64,000 nucleotides of DNA from contig CAZPMO010000001.1 in NCBI GenBank assembly GCA_964587515.1, positions 24,462 through 88,461 on the forward strand, given 5' to 3'. The stretch's first letter is position 1. Each line of letters begins with the position of its first letter. Under the pieces are notes generated by a model that saw nothing but the letters and a program-made list of their open reading frames with translations, did not search any database and was not told where the DNA came from. Made by a program: the position numbers and the translations under genes. Source of the DNA: CAZPMO01 sp964587515. Its GTDB lineage: Bacteria > Pseudomonadota > Alphaproteobacteria > MPNO01. Positions 18,023-25,972 of this stretch are shown here, piece by piece.

Positions 18023-18793
18023 ATGTGGTCCGACGTCATAGATCTACGGGATTTTTACCGCACCGTGCTCGGCCAGATGGCGCGCCGCGTGATACGCCGC
18101 CACATCCGCGATATCTGGAGGGACACGCGCGGCATGAACGTGCTGGGGCTGGGCTACGCCTCGCCCTATTTGCTGCCGTTTCGCGAAAGCGCGGAACGCG
18201 TGATCTCGGCGATGCCGGCGCGCCAGGGCGTGCTGCACTGGCCGGTGGACGCGCCCAATCTGGTGACGCTGACCGACGAGGCGGAACTGCCGTTCCCCGA
18301 TGTCTCGTTCGACCGGGTCCTTTTGGTTCACGCTCTCGAATGCTCCGAACAGCTTCGGCCCATGCTGCGCGAGACCTGGCGGGTGATGGCGGACGGCGCG
18401 CGCCTGATGATCGTTGTGCCCAACCGGCGCGGCATCTGGGCGCGGCTCGACCGCACGCCGTTCGGCCACGGCTATCCCTATACCCCGTCGCAGATCACGC
18501 GCCTGCTGCGCGAGAACCTGTTCACCCCGATGGGCACGTCGCACGGGCTGTTCATGCCGCCGACGCGCCACCGCATGGTGATTTCGGCGGCGCCCGCGTG
18601 GGAGCAGGTCGGCCAGCGCTGGTTTCCGCATTTCGGCGGCGTGCTGTTGATCGAGGCGACCAAGCAGATCTATGCCGCGACGCCGCAGGGCGCGCCCGCG
18701 AAACGCCGCGGCGCACGGGTTTATGTCCCGGCGCCGGGGGCGACCGAACGGGGTTCCGACACCTTCCGCACCATATCAAAACCGCGCGACTAG
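18023..18793 (+). CDS. Class I SAM-dependent methyltransferase
   Basis: This 256-residue protein has a SAM-binding motif I (MNVLGLGYASPYLLPF), an acidic/post-I segment and the methyltransferase-11 motif LPFPDVSFDRVLLVHALEC followed by RETWRVMADGARLMIVVPNR. The C-terminal third is specific to a small alphaproteobacterial family commonly found next to gloB, as here, where the two are divergent with 111 bp between. The substrate is unknown. Confidence 0.85.
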   Translation: MWSDVIDLRDFYRTVLGQMARRVIRRHIRDIWRDTRGMNVLGLGYASPYLLPFRESAERVISAMPARQGVLHWPVDAPNLVTLTDEAELPFPDVSFDRVLLVHALECSEQLRPMLRETWRVMADGARLMIVVPNRRGIWARLDRTPFGHGYPYTPSQITRLLRENLFTPMGTSHGLFMPPTRHRMVISAAPAWEQVGQRWFPHFGGVLLIEATKQIYAATPQGAPAKRRGARVYVPAPGATERGSDTFRTISKPRD

Positions 18794-19560
18794 GCGGCGC
18801 TCTGATCGGGCGCCGGCGGGCGGGCCGGCCCTTCCTCGGACGGCGTATAGGTCTTCTGCACCGCCGGCCGCGCCATGCTGAGTTCCAGCCAATCCGCGGT
18901 GCGCGGATGGTTCCCCTTCTCGATCAGCTCCGGGCGGTATTGGGCGAACTGATAGATGAAAGGCAGCAGGTTGATATCGGCCAGCGTGTACATCTCGCCC
19001 ATCATCCACGGCCCGCCCTCGGCCAGCGCCTTTTCGACCCGGCCGTATACGAAATCCATCTTCGCGTAGGCGTCCTCGAACTCCTTCTCGCTGAACCCGC
19101 CCCCGGCAAGCGCCTGGAACTTGTCGCGATGGTCCTTCAGTGGAATTTGCGCGATCGCCTTGTCAAGCTCGCCGGCATCCTTGAGCGCTTCGATGCGCGC
19201 CGACTTGGTCCGCGTCCAGGTGGGAATGCGGACCGCCGACAGCCCGAAATCATCGGCCATCTTGCCCCAGCCGCGCATGGCGGCGCGCGCCGCCGGGTCG
19301 GACGGCGTCAGGGACGGTTCGGGGAACACCTCGTCGAGATATTCATTGATAAAGGTGGATTCGAGAACCACCGTCCCATCATGGATCAGCGACGGCACCA
19401 CCCCGTTGGGGTTGATCGCGTGATATTCCGGCGTGTGATTCTCGAACGCGCCCAGGTTCACATAGTGGCTGACATAATCGAGCCCCTTTTCGGCGAGGCA
19501 GTGCCGCGCCTTCTTCGAACACGTCGTCAGGCCGGCGTGGTAAAGCTCCAGCATCGTCAT
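18790..19560 (-). CDS. Glutathione S-transferase family protein
   Basis: This 256-residue protein has an N-terminal thioredoxin-like domain (LELYHAGLTTCSKKARHCLA, NPNGVVPSLIHDG, ESTFINEYLDEVF) and a C-terminal helical domain with MGEMYTLADINLLPFIYQ, the N-capping-box region of GSTs. The TTCSKKAR segment offers a Ser/Cys at the active-site position, as in beta/theta-like classes. It starts 10 bases downstream of the Bug-type binding-protein gene stop on the same strand. Confidence 0.9.
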   Translation of the reverse strand: MTMLELYHAGLTTCSKKARHCLAEKGLDYVSHYVNLGAFENHTPEYHAINPNGVVPSLIHDGTVVLESTFINEYLDEVFPEPSLTPSDPAARAAMRGWGKMADDFGLSAVRIPTWTRTKSARIEALKDAGELDKAIAQIPLKDHRDKFQALAGGGFSEKEFEDAYAKMDFVYGRVEKALAEGGPWMMGEMYTLADINLLPFIYQFAQYRPELIEKGNHPRTADWLELSMARPAVQKTYTPSEEGPARPPAPDQSAA

Positions 19561-19570
19561 TGTCTCCCGC

Positions 19571-20605
19571 TTATTTGTAACCCAGCGCGGCGCGCACCTT
19601 GCGGATCAACGGCTTCGGCGTCGCCAGCATGTTCGCGACGACTTTTTGCACGTCTTCCCCGCTTGACCATTCAGTGTAGAGGCGGCGTTTTTTGGCGTCG
19701 GCCTGGAAAGCCGGGTCGTTCATGGTCGCGACGAAAGCCTTGCGCAACGCCGCGACGCGGTCCGCCGGCGTGCCGGGCGGCGCCACGAAAGGCCGGCCGA
19801 TGCTGGCGCGCGACGAGATAAGGGTCAGGATCTGTCGCTGCTCGTCATTATTCGCAAAATCGGTCAGCAGCGGCACATTCTTGAAGTCCGGCATGCGTTT
19901 GAGGCCAACCTGGGCGAGAATGCGAATCTTGCCGGATTTCAGCCAGTGGGATTTGCGCACCACCCAGCTCAGCAACGGGCCCGCGCGTCCCACCGTCTCA
20001 CCGCGTTCGAGAGAAAGATCGAGCGCTCCGCCGCCCTTGTACCCCATTACCATCTTGAACTTGGTGCCGAACAGATTGTTCACGATGGCGGGATCGTAAT
20101 AGGACTCCGAGCCCTTGCCGGTGCCGGCGAAGATGATTTCGGTTTTCTTCGCGTCCATCAGCGAATTCGCCTTCACCGTATGCCAGACCGCGAACGAGCC
20201 GTTCTGATTGGAGGCGTTGCCGATATAATTGAATTTGCCGGCGTCGTATTTGACCCCCTTGGGACGCAATAGCTGGGCCAGCGCCAGCGGGTTCAGCGGC
20301 TCGCACAGCATGGATCCGTCCTTGGGCGCGATTTTGTAGCAATAGTTCGTGCCCTTGATGCCGCCGCCGCCCGGCATGTACTGATAGATGATCTTCGGCT
20401 TGCCCGGAATATGGGCGCCCAGCCGGTCGCCGACGGTGCGGGCATAGAGCGCGTTGAGCCCGCCCGAGCCCGATGGCACCAGGACGGTCACGGTCCTGCC
20501 GCGATAAAAATCAGCCACCGCGTCGGCAACCGCCGGCGTCGCCGCCACGGTCAGCCCAACCAGTGAAACCGCGCTTAACGCGCCTAACCAACGGGCATTT
20601 GCCAT
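19571..20605 (-). CDS. Bug/TctC-like extracytoplasmic solute-binding protein
   Basis: This 344-residue precursor has a signal peptide (NARWLGALSAVSLVGLTVAA, cleavage near AVADA). The mature part shows the tripartite tricarboxylate transporter receptor layout: FYRGRTVTVLVPSGSGGLNA, IIYQYMPGGGGIKGTNYCY, EIIFAGTGKGSESYYDP. ATG 20605 is chosen because GGGGAGG stands 6-12 bases upstream. Such receptors bind carboxylates. No TctA/TctB membrane partners lie in the window, which is common for Bug proteins. Confidence 0.88.
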   Translation of the reverse strand: MANARWLGALSAVSLVGLTVAATPAVADAVADFYRGRTVTVLVPSGSGGLNALYARTVGDRLGAHIPGKPKIIYQYMPGGGGIKGTNYCYKIAPKDGSMLCEPLNPLALAQLLRPKGVKYDAGKFNYIGNASNQNGSFAVWHTVKANSLMDAKKTEIIFAGTGKGSESYYDPAIVNNLFGTKFKMVMGYKGGGALDLSLERGETVGRAGPLLSWVVRKSHWLKSGKIRILAQVGLKRMPDFKNVPLLTDFANNDEQRQILTLISSRASIGRPFVAPPGTPADRVAALRKAFVATMNDPAFQADAKKRRLYTEWSSGEDVQKVVANMLATPKPLIRKVRAALGYK

Positions 20606-20814
20606 AACAACCTCCCCATTTTCATTTCTATATCGAAACGACACATCATTTGCAGGGTTTTGCAGACGTCATGCCCTCCCGTAATCCTTAATTTACCTTC
20701 CAAATCGCGGAAATGCTACGTCGGCGGGGCGACCCCATTAACCCCATTGCAACAGTCTATGGCGGACAATGCGGCCAAATCGGGAAAGGAGCCGAAACAG
20801 GGTTGGAGCAAGCC

Positions 20815-21078
20815 ATGGCATTGACAAACGACGACAAAACCACAATGCGAACGCGCTATGAAACCTGGGGCGTGGACAAGGTCCGCGAGGATCTCAGGCA
20901 ACCGGCGCGACACGTTTTCGTGAGTCAGGAAAGAAATGACTTCGCGCGCGACTGGGTGGATGACGAGGTCGAAAAGCAGGGTCGGCGGGAAGTCCGCAAG
21001 GACCGCCTGGTCAAGGTGCTGATGGTCGCCGCCGCCATAGAATTCGGCGTCGCCATAGGGCTTGTGGTCCCGATTTAG
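20815..21078 (+). CDS. Small tail-anchored membrane protein, unknown function
   Basis: This 87-residue protein begins at ATG 20815, preceded by GGAG. A hydrophilic, charged N-terminal part (ETWGVDKVREDLRQPARHVF, DFARDWVDDEVEKQGRREVR) is followed by one C-terminal hydrophobic helix (LVKVLMVAAAIEFGVAIGLV). I do not recognise a function. It overlaps the convergent metW stop by four bases. Confidence 0.65.
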   Translation: MALTNDDKTTMRTRYETWGVDKVREDLRQPARHVFVSQERNDFARDWVDDEVEKQGRREVRKDRLVKVLMVAAAIEFGVAIGLVVPI

Positions 21079-21716
21079 GAATTATTTCTCGCCAGCAGAA
21101 ATATGCCCTGATCGCCGCGCAGATTGGCGGCCGGACCGATGGTGTTGATCTCCCACGAGGAGCCGGTGCGCCCTAGCGAGATCGCTCGCTCGACGTCGAT
21201 ACCCAACTCGTCGCACAGCTCGGCGAAGTCGAGGATCGTGCACAGGTGAATGTTGGGCGTGTCGTACCAACTCATCGCGCCGTCAACCATCGACGGCATG
21301 CGGCCGTTCCACATCAGGCTCCAGCGAATGCGCCAATGGCCGAAATTGGTGAACGAGACGATCGAACGGCGCGCGATGCGGACAAGCTGAAGCAGCAACT
21401 CGCGCGGCGCCCGCGTCGCCTGGAGGGTGTCGCTTAGAACCACGTAGTCGAAAGCCTGGTCGGGATAGTCGGCGAGATCGGTATCCGCATCGCCCTGGAC
21501 CACGGACAGCCCATGGGTGACGCAGGCGTTCACGCCGTCCTGGCTGAGCTCCATGCCACGCCCGTCGACCCCTTTTTGATGGACGAGATAGTCGAGCAAA
21601 ACCCCGTCGCCGCAGCCGATGTCGAGGACGCGCGTTCCGGGTTCGATCATGTCGGCGATGATCTGAAGGTCCCGCCGAAGGGGCTCGGCCGCGCTTGCCG
21701 TCGGCGCGTCGTTCAT
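21075..21716 (-). CDS. metW: Methionine biosynthesis protein MetW
   Basis: This 213-residue MetW family protein has a methyltransferase-like fold: [18 protein letters not shown] (SAM motif I), [35 protein letters not shown] and [19 protein letters not shown]. MetW acts with MetX, probably activating it. The metX stop overlaps its ATG by four bases (21713-21716), as in most MetX-MetW pairs. Confidence 0.95.
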   Translation of the reverse strand: MNDAPTASAAEPLRRDLQIIADMIEPGTRVLDIGCGDGVLLDYLVHQKGVDGRGMELSQDGVNACVTHGLSVVQGDADTDLADYPDQAFDYVVLSDTLQATRAPRELLLQLVRIARRSIVSFTNFGHWRIRWSLMWNGRMPSMVDGAMSWYDTPNIHLCTILDFAELCDELGIDVERAISLGRTGSSWEINTIGPAANLRGDQGIFLLARNNS

Positions 21717-22888
21717 TGGCCGTTGAGACCGCGATGCTCGGCCGCGCCGTTCAGAAACCCTCTAAGGGTCGCGAAAAATTCGGGCTCGTCGAGCAGGAAT
21801 GCATCGTGGCCCTTGTCGGTTTCAACCTCGACAAAGCTGACATTAGCGGCAACCGCATTGAGCGCGTGCACCACTTCGCGGCTTTCGGCGGTGGGAAACA
21901 GCCAGTCGCTGGTGAACGAAATCACGCAGAACCGCACCGGGGTGCCTTCAAACGCGCGGGCCAGCACGCCTTCATGCTCGGCCGCGATGTCGAAATAATC
22001 CATCGCGCGGGTGATATAGAGGTAGGAGTTCGCATCAAAACGCTCGACGAAGCTGATTCCCTGGTGACGCAGATAGCTTTCAACCTGGAAATCGGCGTCG
22101 AAACCGAAGCTCAGCGCGTCGCGCGCCTGGAGTCGGCGTCCGAATTTGCGGTGCAGCGCGGGCTCGGACAAATAGGTGATATGCGCCGCCATGCGCGCCA
22201 CGGCGAGGCCCCGGGTGGGGTTCTTGCCCTCCGACAGATAGCGCCCCTGGCTCCAATCCGGATCGGCCACGATGGCTTGTCGCCCGACCTCGTGAAACGC
22301 GATGTTTTGCGCCGAGTGACGCGCCGCCGCCGCGATCGGAACCGCGGAAAACACCCGTTCGGGATGATTTGCCGCCCATTCAAGCACCTGCATGCCGCCC
22401 ATGGAGCCGCCGAGCACGCAGAACAGCTGATCGATGCCGAGATGGTCGAGCAGCAGCGTCTGCGCGCGCACCATGTCGGGAATGGTGATCATTGGAAAAT
22501 CGAGCCCGTAGGCCTGGCCGGTTTCCGGGTTTTCATCCATCGGACCGGTGGTGCCCATGCAACCGCCGAGCACGTTGACGCAGATGACGAAATATCGATC
22601 CGTATCGAGCACCTTGCCCGCGCCGACCATGGTATCCCACCAACCCGGCCGGTCGGTGATGGGGTGGGTTTCGGCTACAAACTGATCACCGGTCAGCGCG
22701 TGACAGACAAGAACCGCATTGCTGCGCTCGGCGTTGAGCGTCCCATAAGTCTGATAGGCGACGGTGAACGGGCCGAACGCGACGCCGCAGTCCAGCGGCA
22801 TCGGCTCGTTTTCCGCCAACCGCGCCCGGTGACCGGGCAGGGAAAAGCTTTTTTCCAAACGATTCCTGTTCAGGTCCGCGACGTTCAT
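21713..22888 (-). CDS. metX: Homoserine O-acyltransferase MetX
   Basis: This 391-residue alpha/beta-hydrolase-fold transferase acylates L-homoserine in methionine synthesis. Motifs are [26 protein letters not shown], the nucleophile elbow [14 protein letters not shown], and a C-terminal [19 protein letters not shown] with the catalytic His. Whether the donor is acetyl-CoA or succinyl-CoA cannot be told safely; several alphaproteobacterial MetX enzymes use succinyl-CoA. The ATG is preceded by GTGGGGCG. It is transcribed away from the aromatic amino-acid genes. Confidence 0.94.
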   Translation of the reverse strand: MNVADLNRNRLEKSFSLPGHRARLAENEPMPLDCGVAFGPFTVAYQTYGTLNAERSNAVLVCHALTGDQFVAETHPITDRPGWWDTMVGAGKVLDTDRYFVICVNVLGGCMGTTGPMDENPETGQAYGLDFPMITIPDMVRAQTLLLDHLGIDQLFCVLGGSMGGMQVLEWAANHPERVFSAVPIAAAARHSAQNIAFHEVGRQAIVADPDWSQGRYLSEGKNPTRGLAVARMAAHITYLSEPALHRKFGRRLQARDALSFGFDADFQVESYLRHQGISFVERFDANSYLYITRAMDYFDIAAEHEGVLARAFEGTPVRFCVISFTSDWLFPTAESREVVHALNAVAANVSFVEVETDKGHDAFLLDEPEFFATLRGFLNGAAEHRGLNGQ

Positions 22889-22931
22889 CGCCCCACTTGC
22901 GCCTCGTGTTTTTGTTGTGTGACGGCTTGAA

Positions 22932-22960
22932 TAGCTAGGGTCGTGAGGGAGCTATGTCAA
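22932..22960 (-). promoter_or_regulatory. Candidate promoter for metX-metW
   Basis: On the minus strand a consensus -35 TTGACA (22960-22955) is followed after 17 bases by TAGCTA (22937-22932), which overlaps slightly better-placed TATT sequence. It lies 44 bases upstream of the metX ATG. The -35 is strong and the -10 is poor. Confidence 0.45.
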
Positions 22961-22985
22961 TGTTTTCTTTGCATTTACAGGTTGG

Positions 22986-23061
22986 TCCGTCTAGTTATAG
23001 ACGGATCGGAAGGAACATCCGACGGCGGGTTTGGACCCGCGCGGAATGCCGATTTTGCCGC
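22986..23061. other. Run of perfect hairpins between metX and the chorismate mutase gene
   Basis: Three adjacent perfect inverted repeats are seen: TCCGTCTA-GTTA-TAGACGGA (22986-23005), TCGGA-7-TCCGA (23006-23022) and GCGGGT-TTGG-ACCCGC (23025-23040). A looser GCGG...CCGC follows (23041-23061). They lie upstream of the chorismate mutase ATG (23089) and upstream of the metX promoter. They could form a structured 5' leader of the aromatic operon, an upstream-facing terminator series or operator sites. No known riboswitch class was recognised. Confidence 0.6.
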
Positions 23062-23088
23062 ATTTAAAGCCGTGAATCGAGACCGCTC

Positions 23089-23964
23089 ATGACCGAGGTC
23101 GATCTGTCCAATCTGCGCCGCGATATCGACGCGATCGACGACCAGATCCATGATCTGCTGATGAAGCGGACCGCACTGGTAGACGGCGTACGCCGATCGA
23201 AAGCGGATTCCGGCAGCATCAATTACAGGCCGGCGCGGGAGGCGCAGATATTGCGGCGGCTGATCGCCCGTCACCAGGGCCCGTTCCCGAAACCGGTCGT
23301 TGCCCGCATCTGGCGTGAAATCATCACCGCGATGCTCCGGCTTCAGGGGCCATTCTCGGTGGCGGTGTACGCGCCAGAGGAAACTTCCGCGACGCGTGAT
23401 CTCGCGCGCGACCATTTCGGTTTCGTCACGCCGATCTCGGTTCACCGGTCGGCGCGATCGGTGATCAACGCCGTCGGCGAGAGGGAAGCGTCGATCGGGG
23501 TGCTGCCCGTGCCCCAGGACAACGAACCGACGCCATGGTGGCCAGCGCTGCTGGCCTATCCCGACGGCGGCCCCACCATCGTGGCCCGCCTGCCCTTCGC
23601 CTCCGCCAACACCGGGCGCGGCGAACGCCCCGAAGCGCTTGTCATCGGCGCCCAGGACCACGAGGCAAGCGGCTTCGACCGTGGTTTCCTGCTGGTCCGC
23701 GCCAGTGCGCAGGTCAGCCGCGCCAGCCTGAACGAAGCGCTCGGCGGTGTCGGGCTCGAAAGCATCTATACGATCACGCGACCCGACGACAATGATCCGT
23801 CGCAGACGCTGTTTTTGGTGGAAATCGACGGTTTCGTCGCCGCCAATGATGCGCGTCTCGCCAGCCTGATCGAATCCGAAGGTTCGCCGGTCGGGAACAT
23901 CGACGTGCTGGGCGGCTATGCGACGCCTTTCAACATCGCCGATCTGGCCGAGGAGGCCGGATAA
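23089..23964 (+). CDS. Chorismate mutase (AroQ) with C-terminal prephenate-dehydratase-like region
   Basis: This 291-residue protein has an N-terminal AroQ chorismate mutase domain (LSNLRRDIDAIDDQIHDLLM, INYRPAREAQILRRL, PVVARIWREIITAMLRLQG). The remaining two-thirds resemble a periplasmic-binding-like prephenate dehydratase remnant plus ACT-like end (FSVAVYAPEETSAT, VGNIDVLGGYATPF), without the TRF-type dehydratase catalytic motif that I can see. The chorismate mutase call is firm; dehydratase activity is doubtful. It is followed after one base by hisC and then tyrA, a phenylalanine/tyrosine operon. Confidence 0.87.
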   Translation: MTEVDLSNLRRDIDAIDDQIHDLLMKRTALVDGVRRSKADSGSINYRPAREAQILRRLIARHQGPFPKPVVARIWREIITAMLRLQGPFSVAVYAPEETSATRDLARDHFGFVTPISVHRSARSVINAVGEREASIGVLPVPQDNEPTPWWPALLAYPDGGPTIVARLPFASANTGRGERPEALVIGAQDHEASGFDRGFLLVRASAQVSRASLNEALGGVGLESIYTITRPDDNDPSQTLFLVEIDGFVAANDARLASLIESEGSPVGNIDVLGGYATPFNIADLAEEAG

Positions 23965-23965
23965 G

Positions 23966-25054
23966 GTGAGCGCGCCGACGCCGCGGCCCGGCATTCTCGA
24001 TATTTCTCCTTACGTTCCCGGCAAGTCGAAACTCGACGGCGCGGGAGAGATCATCAAGCTGTCGTCGAACGAGGGCGCGCTGGGGCCGAGCCCGCGCGCG
24101 ATCGATGCCTATATCGCCGCCGCCGGCGATTTGCACCGCTATCCCGACGGTGGCGCGACCGAATTGCGCGAGGCGATCGCCGCGCGGCACGGGCTGGACG
24201 CCGACGGCGTCGTCTGCGGCGCGGGGTCGGACGAACTGCTCTATTTGCTGGGGCGCGGCTACGCGGGTCCCGGCGATGAGATCGTTTATCACGAGCACGC
24301 CTTCGTGATGTATTATCTGATCGCGCTGGGCGTCGGCGCAACGCCGGTGACCGCGCCGGAAATCGAGTTGACGGCGAATGTGGATACGCTGCTGGCGGCG
24401 GTTACCGATCGCACCCGCATTGTCTACATCGCGAACCCCAATAATCCGACCGGCAGCTATATCCCGGCCGAGGAACTGCGCCGCTTGCGCGACGGGCTGC
24501 GCGACGACGTGCTGCTGGTGATCGACGCGGCCTATGCCGAATATATCACGGTCAACGATTACTCGGCGGGCGTGGAACTGGTCGAGGCCGGCGAGAATAC
24601 CGTGATGACGCGGACCTTTTCCAAGGCATACGCGCTGGGCGGCGCGCGGCTGGGATGGGCCTATTGCCCGCCTCCGATCGCCGATGTGCTGAACCGGCTG
24701 CGCGCGCCGTTCAATGTCGCCACGCCGGCGCAGGCGGCCGGCATCGCCACTCTCGAGGATACCGCCTTTCTCGCGGTCTCGCGCGATCACAACGCGACCT
24801 GGCTGCCATGGCTCAGCGGGCGTATCCGCGAGACCGGCTTGACGGTCTACCCCAGCGTCGCCAATTTCGTGCTGGTGCGTTTCCCCGACGATCCGGAGCG
24901 CAACGCCGCGGCGGCGCTCGATTTCCTGAACGCGCGCGGCATCATACCGCGTGAGACCCACGCCAACGGTCTGCCGGGATGCGTGCGGATTACCATCGGG
25001 CGCGAGGACGAGATGCGCGCGGTGGCCGCTTCCATCACCGAATTCATGAGCTAA
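23966..25054 (+). CDS. hisC: Histidinol-phosphate / aromatic aminotransferase
   Basis: This 362-residue PLP enzyme (fold type I) starts at GTG 23966, two bases after the preceding stop and after a GAGGAGG-like site. Motifs are KLSSNEGALGPSP, GAGSDELLYLLGRGY, NPNNPTGSYIP, IDAAYAEY and the PLP lysine in TFSKAYALGGARLGWAY. In alphaproteobacteria the copy placed between chorismate mutase and tyrA usually serves aromatic transamination as well as histidine synthesis; this is inference from context. Confidence 0.92.
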   Translation: MSAPTPRPGILDISPYVPGKSKLDGAGEIIKLSSNEGALGPSPRAIDAYIAAAGDLHRYPDGGATELREAIAARHGLDADGVVCGAGSDELLYLLGRGYAGPGDEIVYHEHAFVMYYLIALGVGATPVTAPEIELTANVDTLLAAVTDRTRIVYIANPNNPTGSYIPAEELRRLRDGLRDDVLLVIDAAYAEYITVNDYSAGVELVEAGENTVMTRTFSKAYALGGARLGWAYCPPPIADVLNRLRAPFNVATPAQAAGIATLEDTAFLAVSRDHNATWLPWLSGRIRETGLTVYPSVANFVLVRFPDDPERNAAAALDFLNARGIIPRETHANGLPGCVRITIGREDEMRAVAASITEFMS

Positions 25055-25057
25055 GCG

Positions 25058-25972
25058 ATGGCCGAGAAAATTCTTTTCGAACGTGTTGCGTTGATCGGCA
25101 TAGGGCTGATCGGATCTTCGTTGGCGCGCGTGATAAAGCGTGACCGCCTGGCCGGCCATATCGTCGCCAGCGCCCGCACCCAGGCGACACTGGACAAGGC
25201 GATTGAGCTCGGCATCGCGGATTCGGTGACGACCGACCCGGCCGAGGCCGCGGACGGCGCCGATCTGGTGGTGATCTGCGCTCCGGTGGGGGCCTACGCC
25301 GCGATCGCCGAGGCCATCGGACCGCGCCTTAAACCCGGCGCCATCGTATCGGACGTCGGGTCCGTAAAGCAGGCGGCGATCGAGGCCATCGCGCCGCACT
25401 TGCCGCCGGGGGTCCACCTGGTGCCCGGCCATCCTATCGCCGGGACAGAGAATTCGGGCCCCGAAGCGGGTTTCGAGACCTTGTTCGAGGGTCGCTGGAT
25501 GCTGTTGACGCCACCCGCCGGAACCGACGCGGCCGCCATCGAGCGTGTCGCCGAGCTGTGGCGAAGCACCGGCAGCATGATCGATATCCTGGACGCGGCG
25601 CATCACGACCACGTTCTGGCGATCACGTCGCACATTCCGCATCTGATCGCCTACACCATCGTCGGCACCGCGACCGATCTGGAAGACCATCTGAAGTCGG
25701 AGGTCATCAAATACTCGGCCAGCGGGTTCCGCGATTTCACCCGCATCGCCGCGTCCGATCCGGTGATGTGGCGCGACGTGTTTCTCAACAACCGGGACGC
25801 GGTGCTGGAAATGCTGGGGCGCTTTTCCGAAGACCTCACCGGGCTCCAGCGCGCCATCCGGGTCGGCGACGCCGACGCGCTGTACGATCTGTTTGCGCGC
25901 ACCCGCGAGATTCGCCGGGGCGTGGTCGACGCCGGCCAGCACATACCGCCGACGCCCGACGATGAAGATTAG
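25058..25972 (+). CDS. tyrA: Prephenate/arogenate dehydrogenase
   Basis: This 304-residue enzyme has an N-terminal Rossmann motif (ALIGIGLIGSSLARVIKR), SDVGSVKQAAIEAI, the substrate-binding GHPIAGTENSGPEAGF and HDHVLAITSHIPHLIAY in the helical dimerisation domain. It oxidatively decarboxylates prephenate or arogenate in tyrosine synthesis. It lies three bases after hisC and overlaps the convergent P-type ATPase gene by four bases. Confidence 0.93.
   Translation: MAEKILFERVALIGIGLIGSSLARVIKRDRLAGHIVASARTQATLDKAIELGIADSVTTDPAEAADGADLVVICAPVGAYAAIAEAIGPRLKPGAIVSDVGSVKQAAIEAIAPHLPPGVHLVPGHPIAGTENSGPEAGFETLFEGRWMLLTPPAGTDAAAIERVAELWRSTGSMIDILDAAHHDHVLAITSHIPHLIAYTIVGTATDLEDHLKSEVIKYSASGFRDFTRIAASDPVMWRDVFLNNRDAVLEMLGRFSEDLTGLQRAIRVGDADALYDLFARTREIRRGVVDAGQHIPPTPDDED

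Noticed and set aside
20713..20814. Upstream extension of the small membrane protein (start at 20713).
   Set aside because: The ATG at 20815 has a proper GGAG site, and the extra 34 residues have no coding character.
22889..22960. SAM riboswitch upstream of metX.
   Set aside because: The likely promoter leaves only about 40 bases of leader, too short for SAM-II or related aptamers, and no consensus core was seen.
23930..25942. Very long open frames antisense to real genes (for example 833-2560, 23930-25942, 27127-28830, 42986-45361).
   Set aside because: They mirror intact genes with strong family motifs, are Arg/His/Gly-rich with no recognisable domain, and arise from the high-GC codon bias.
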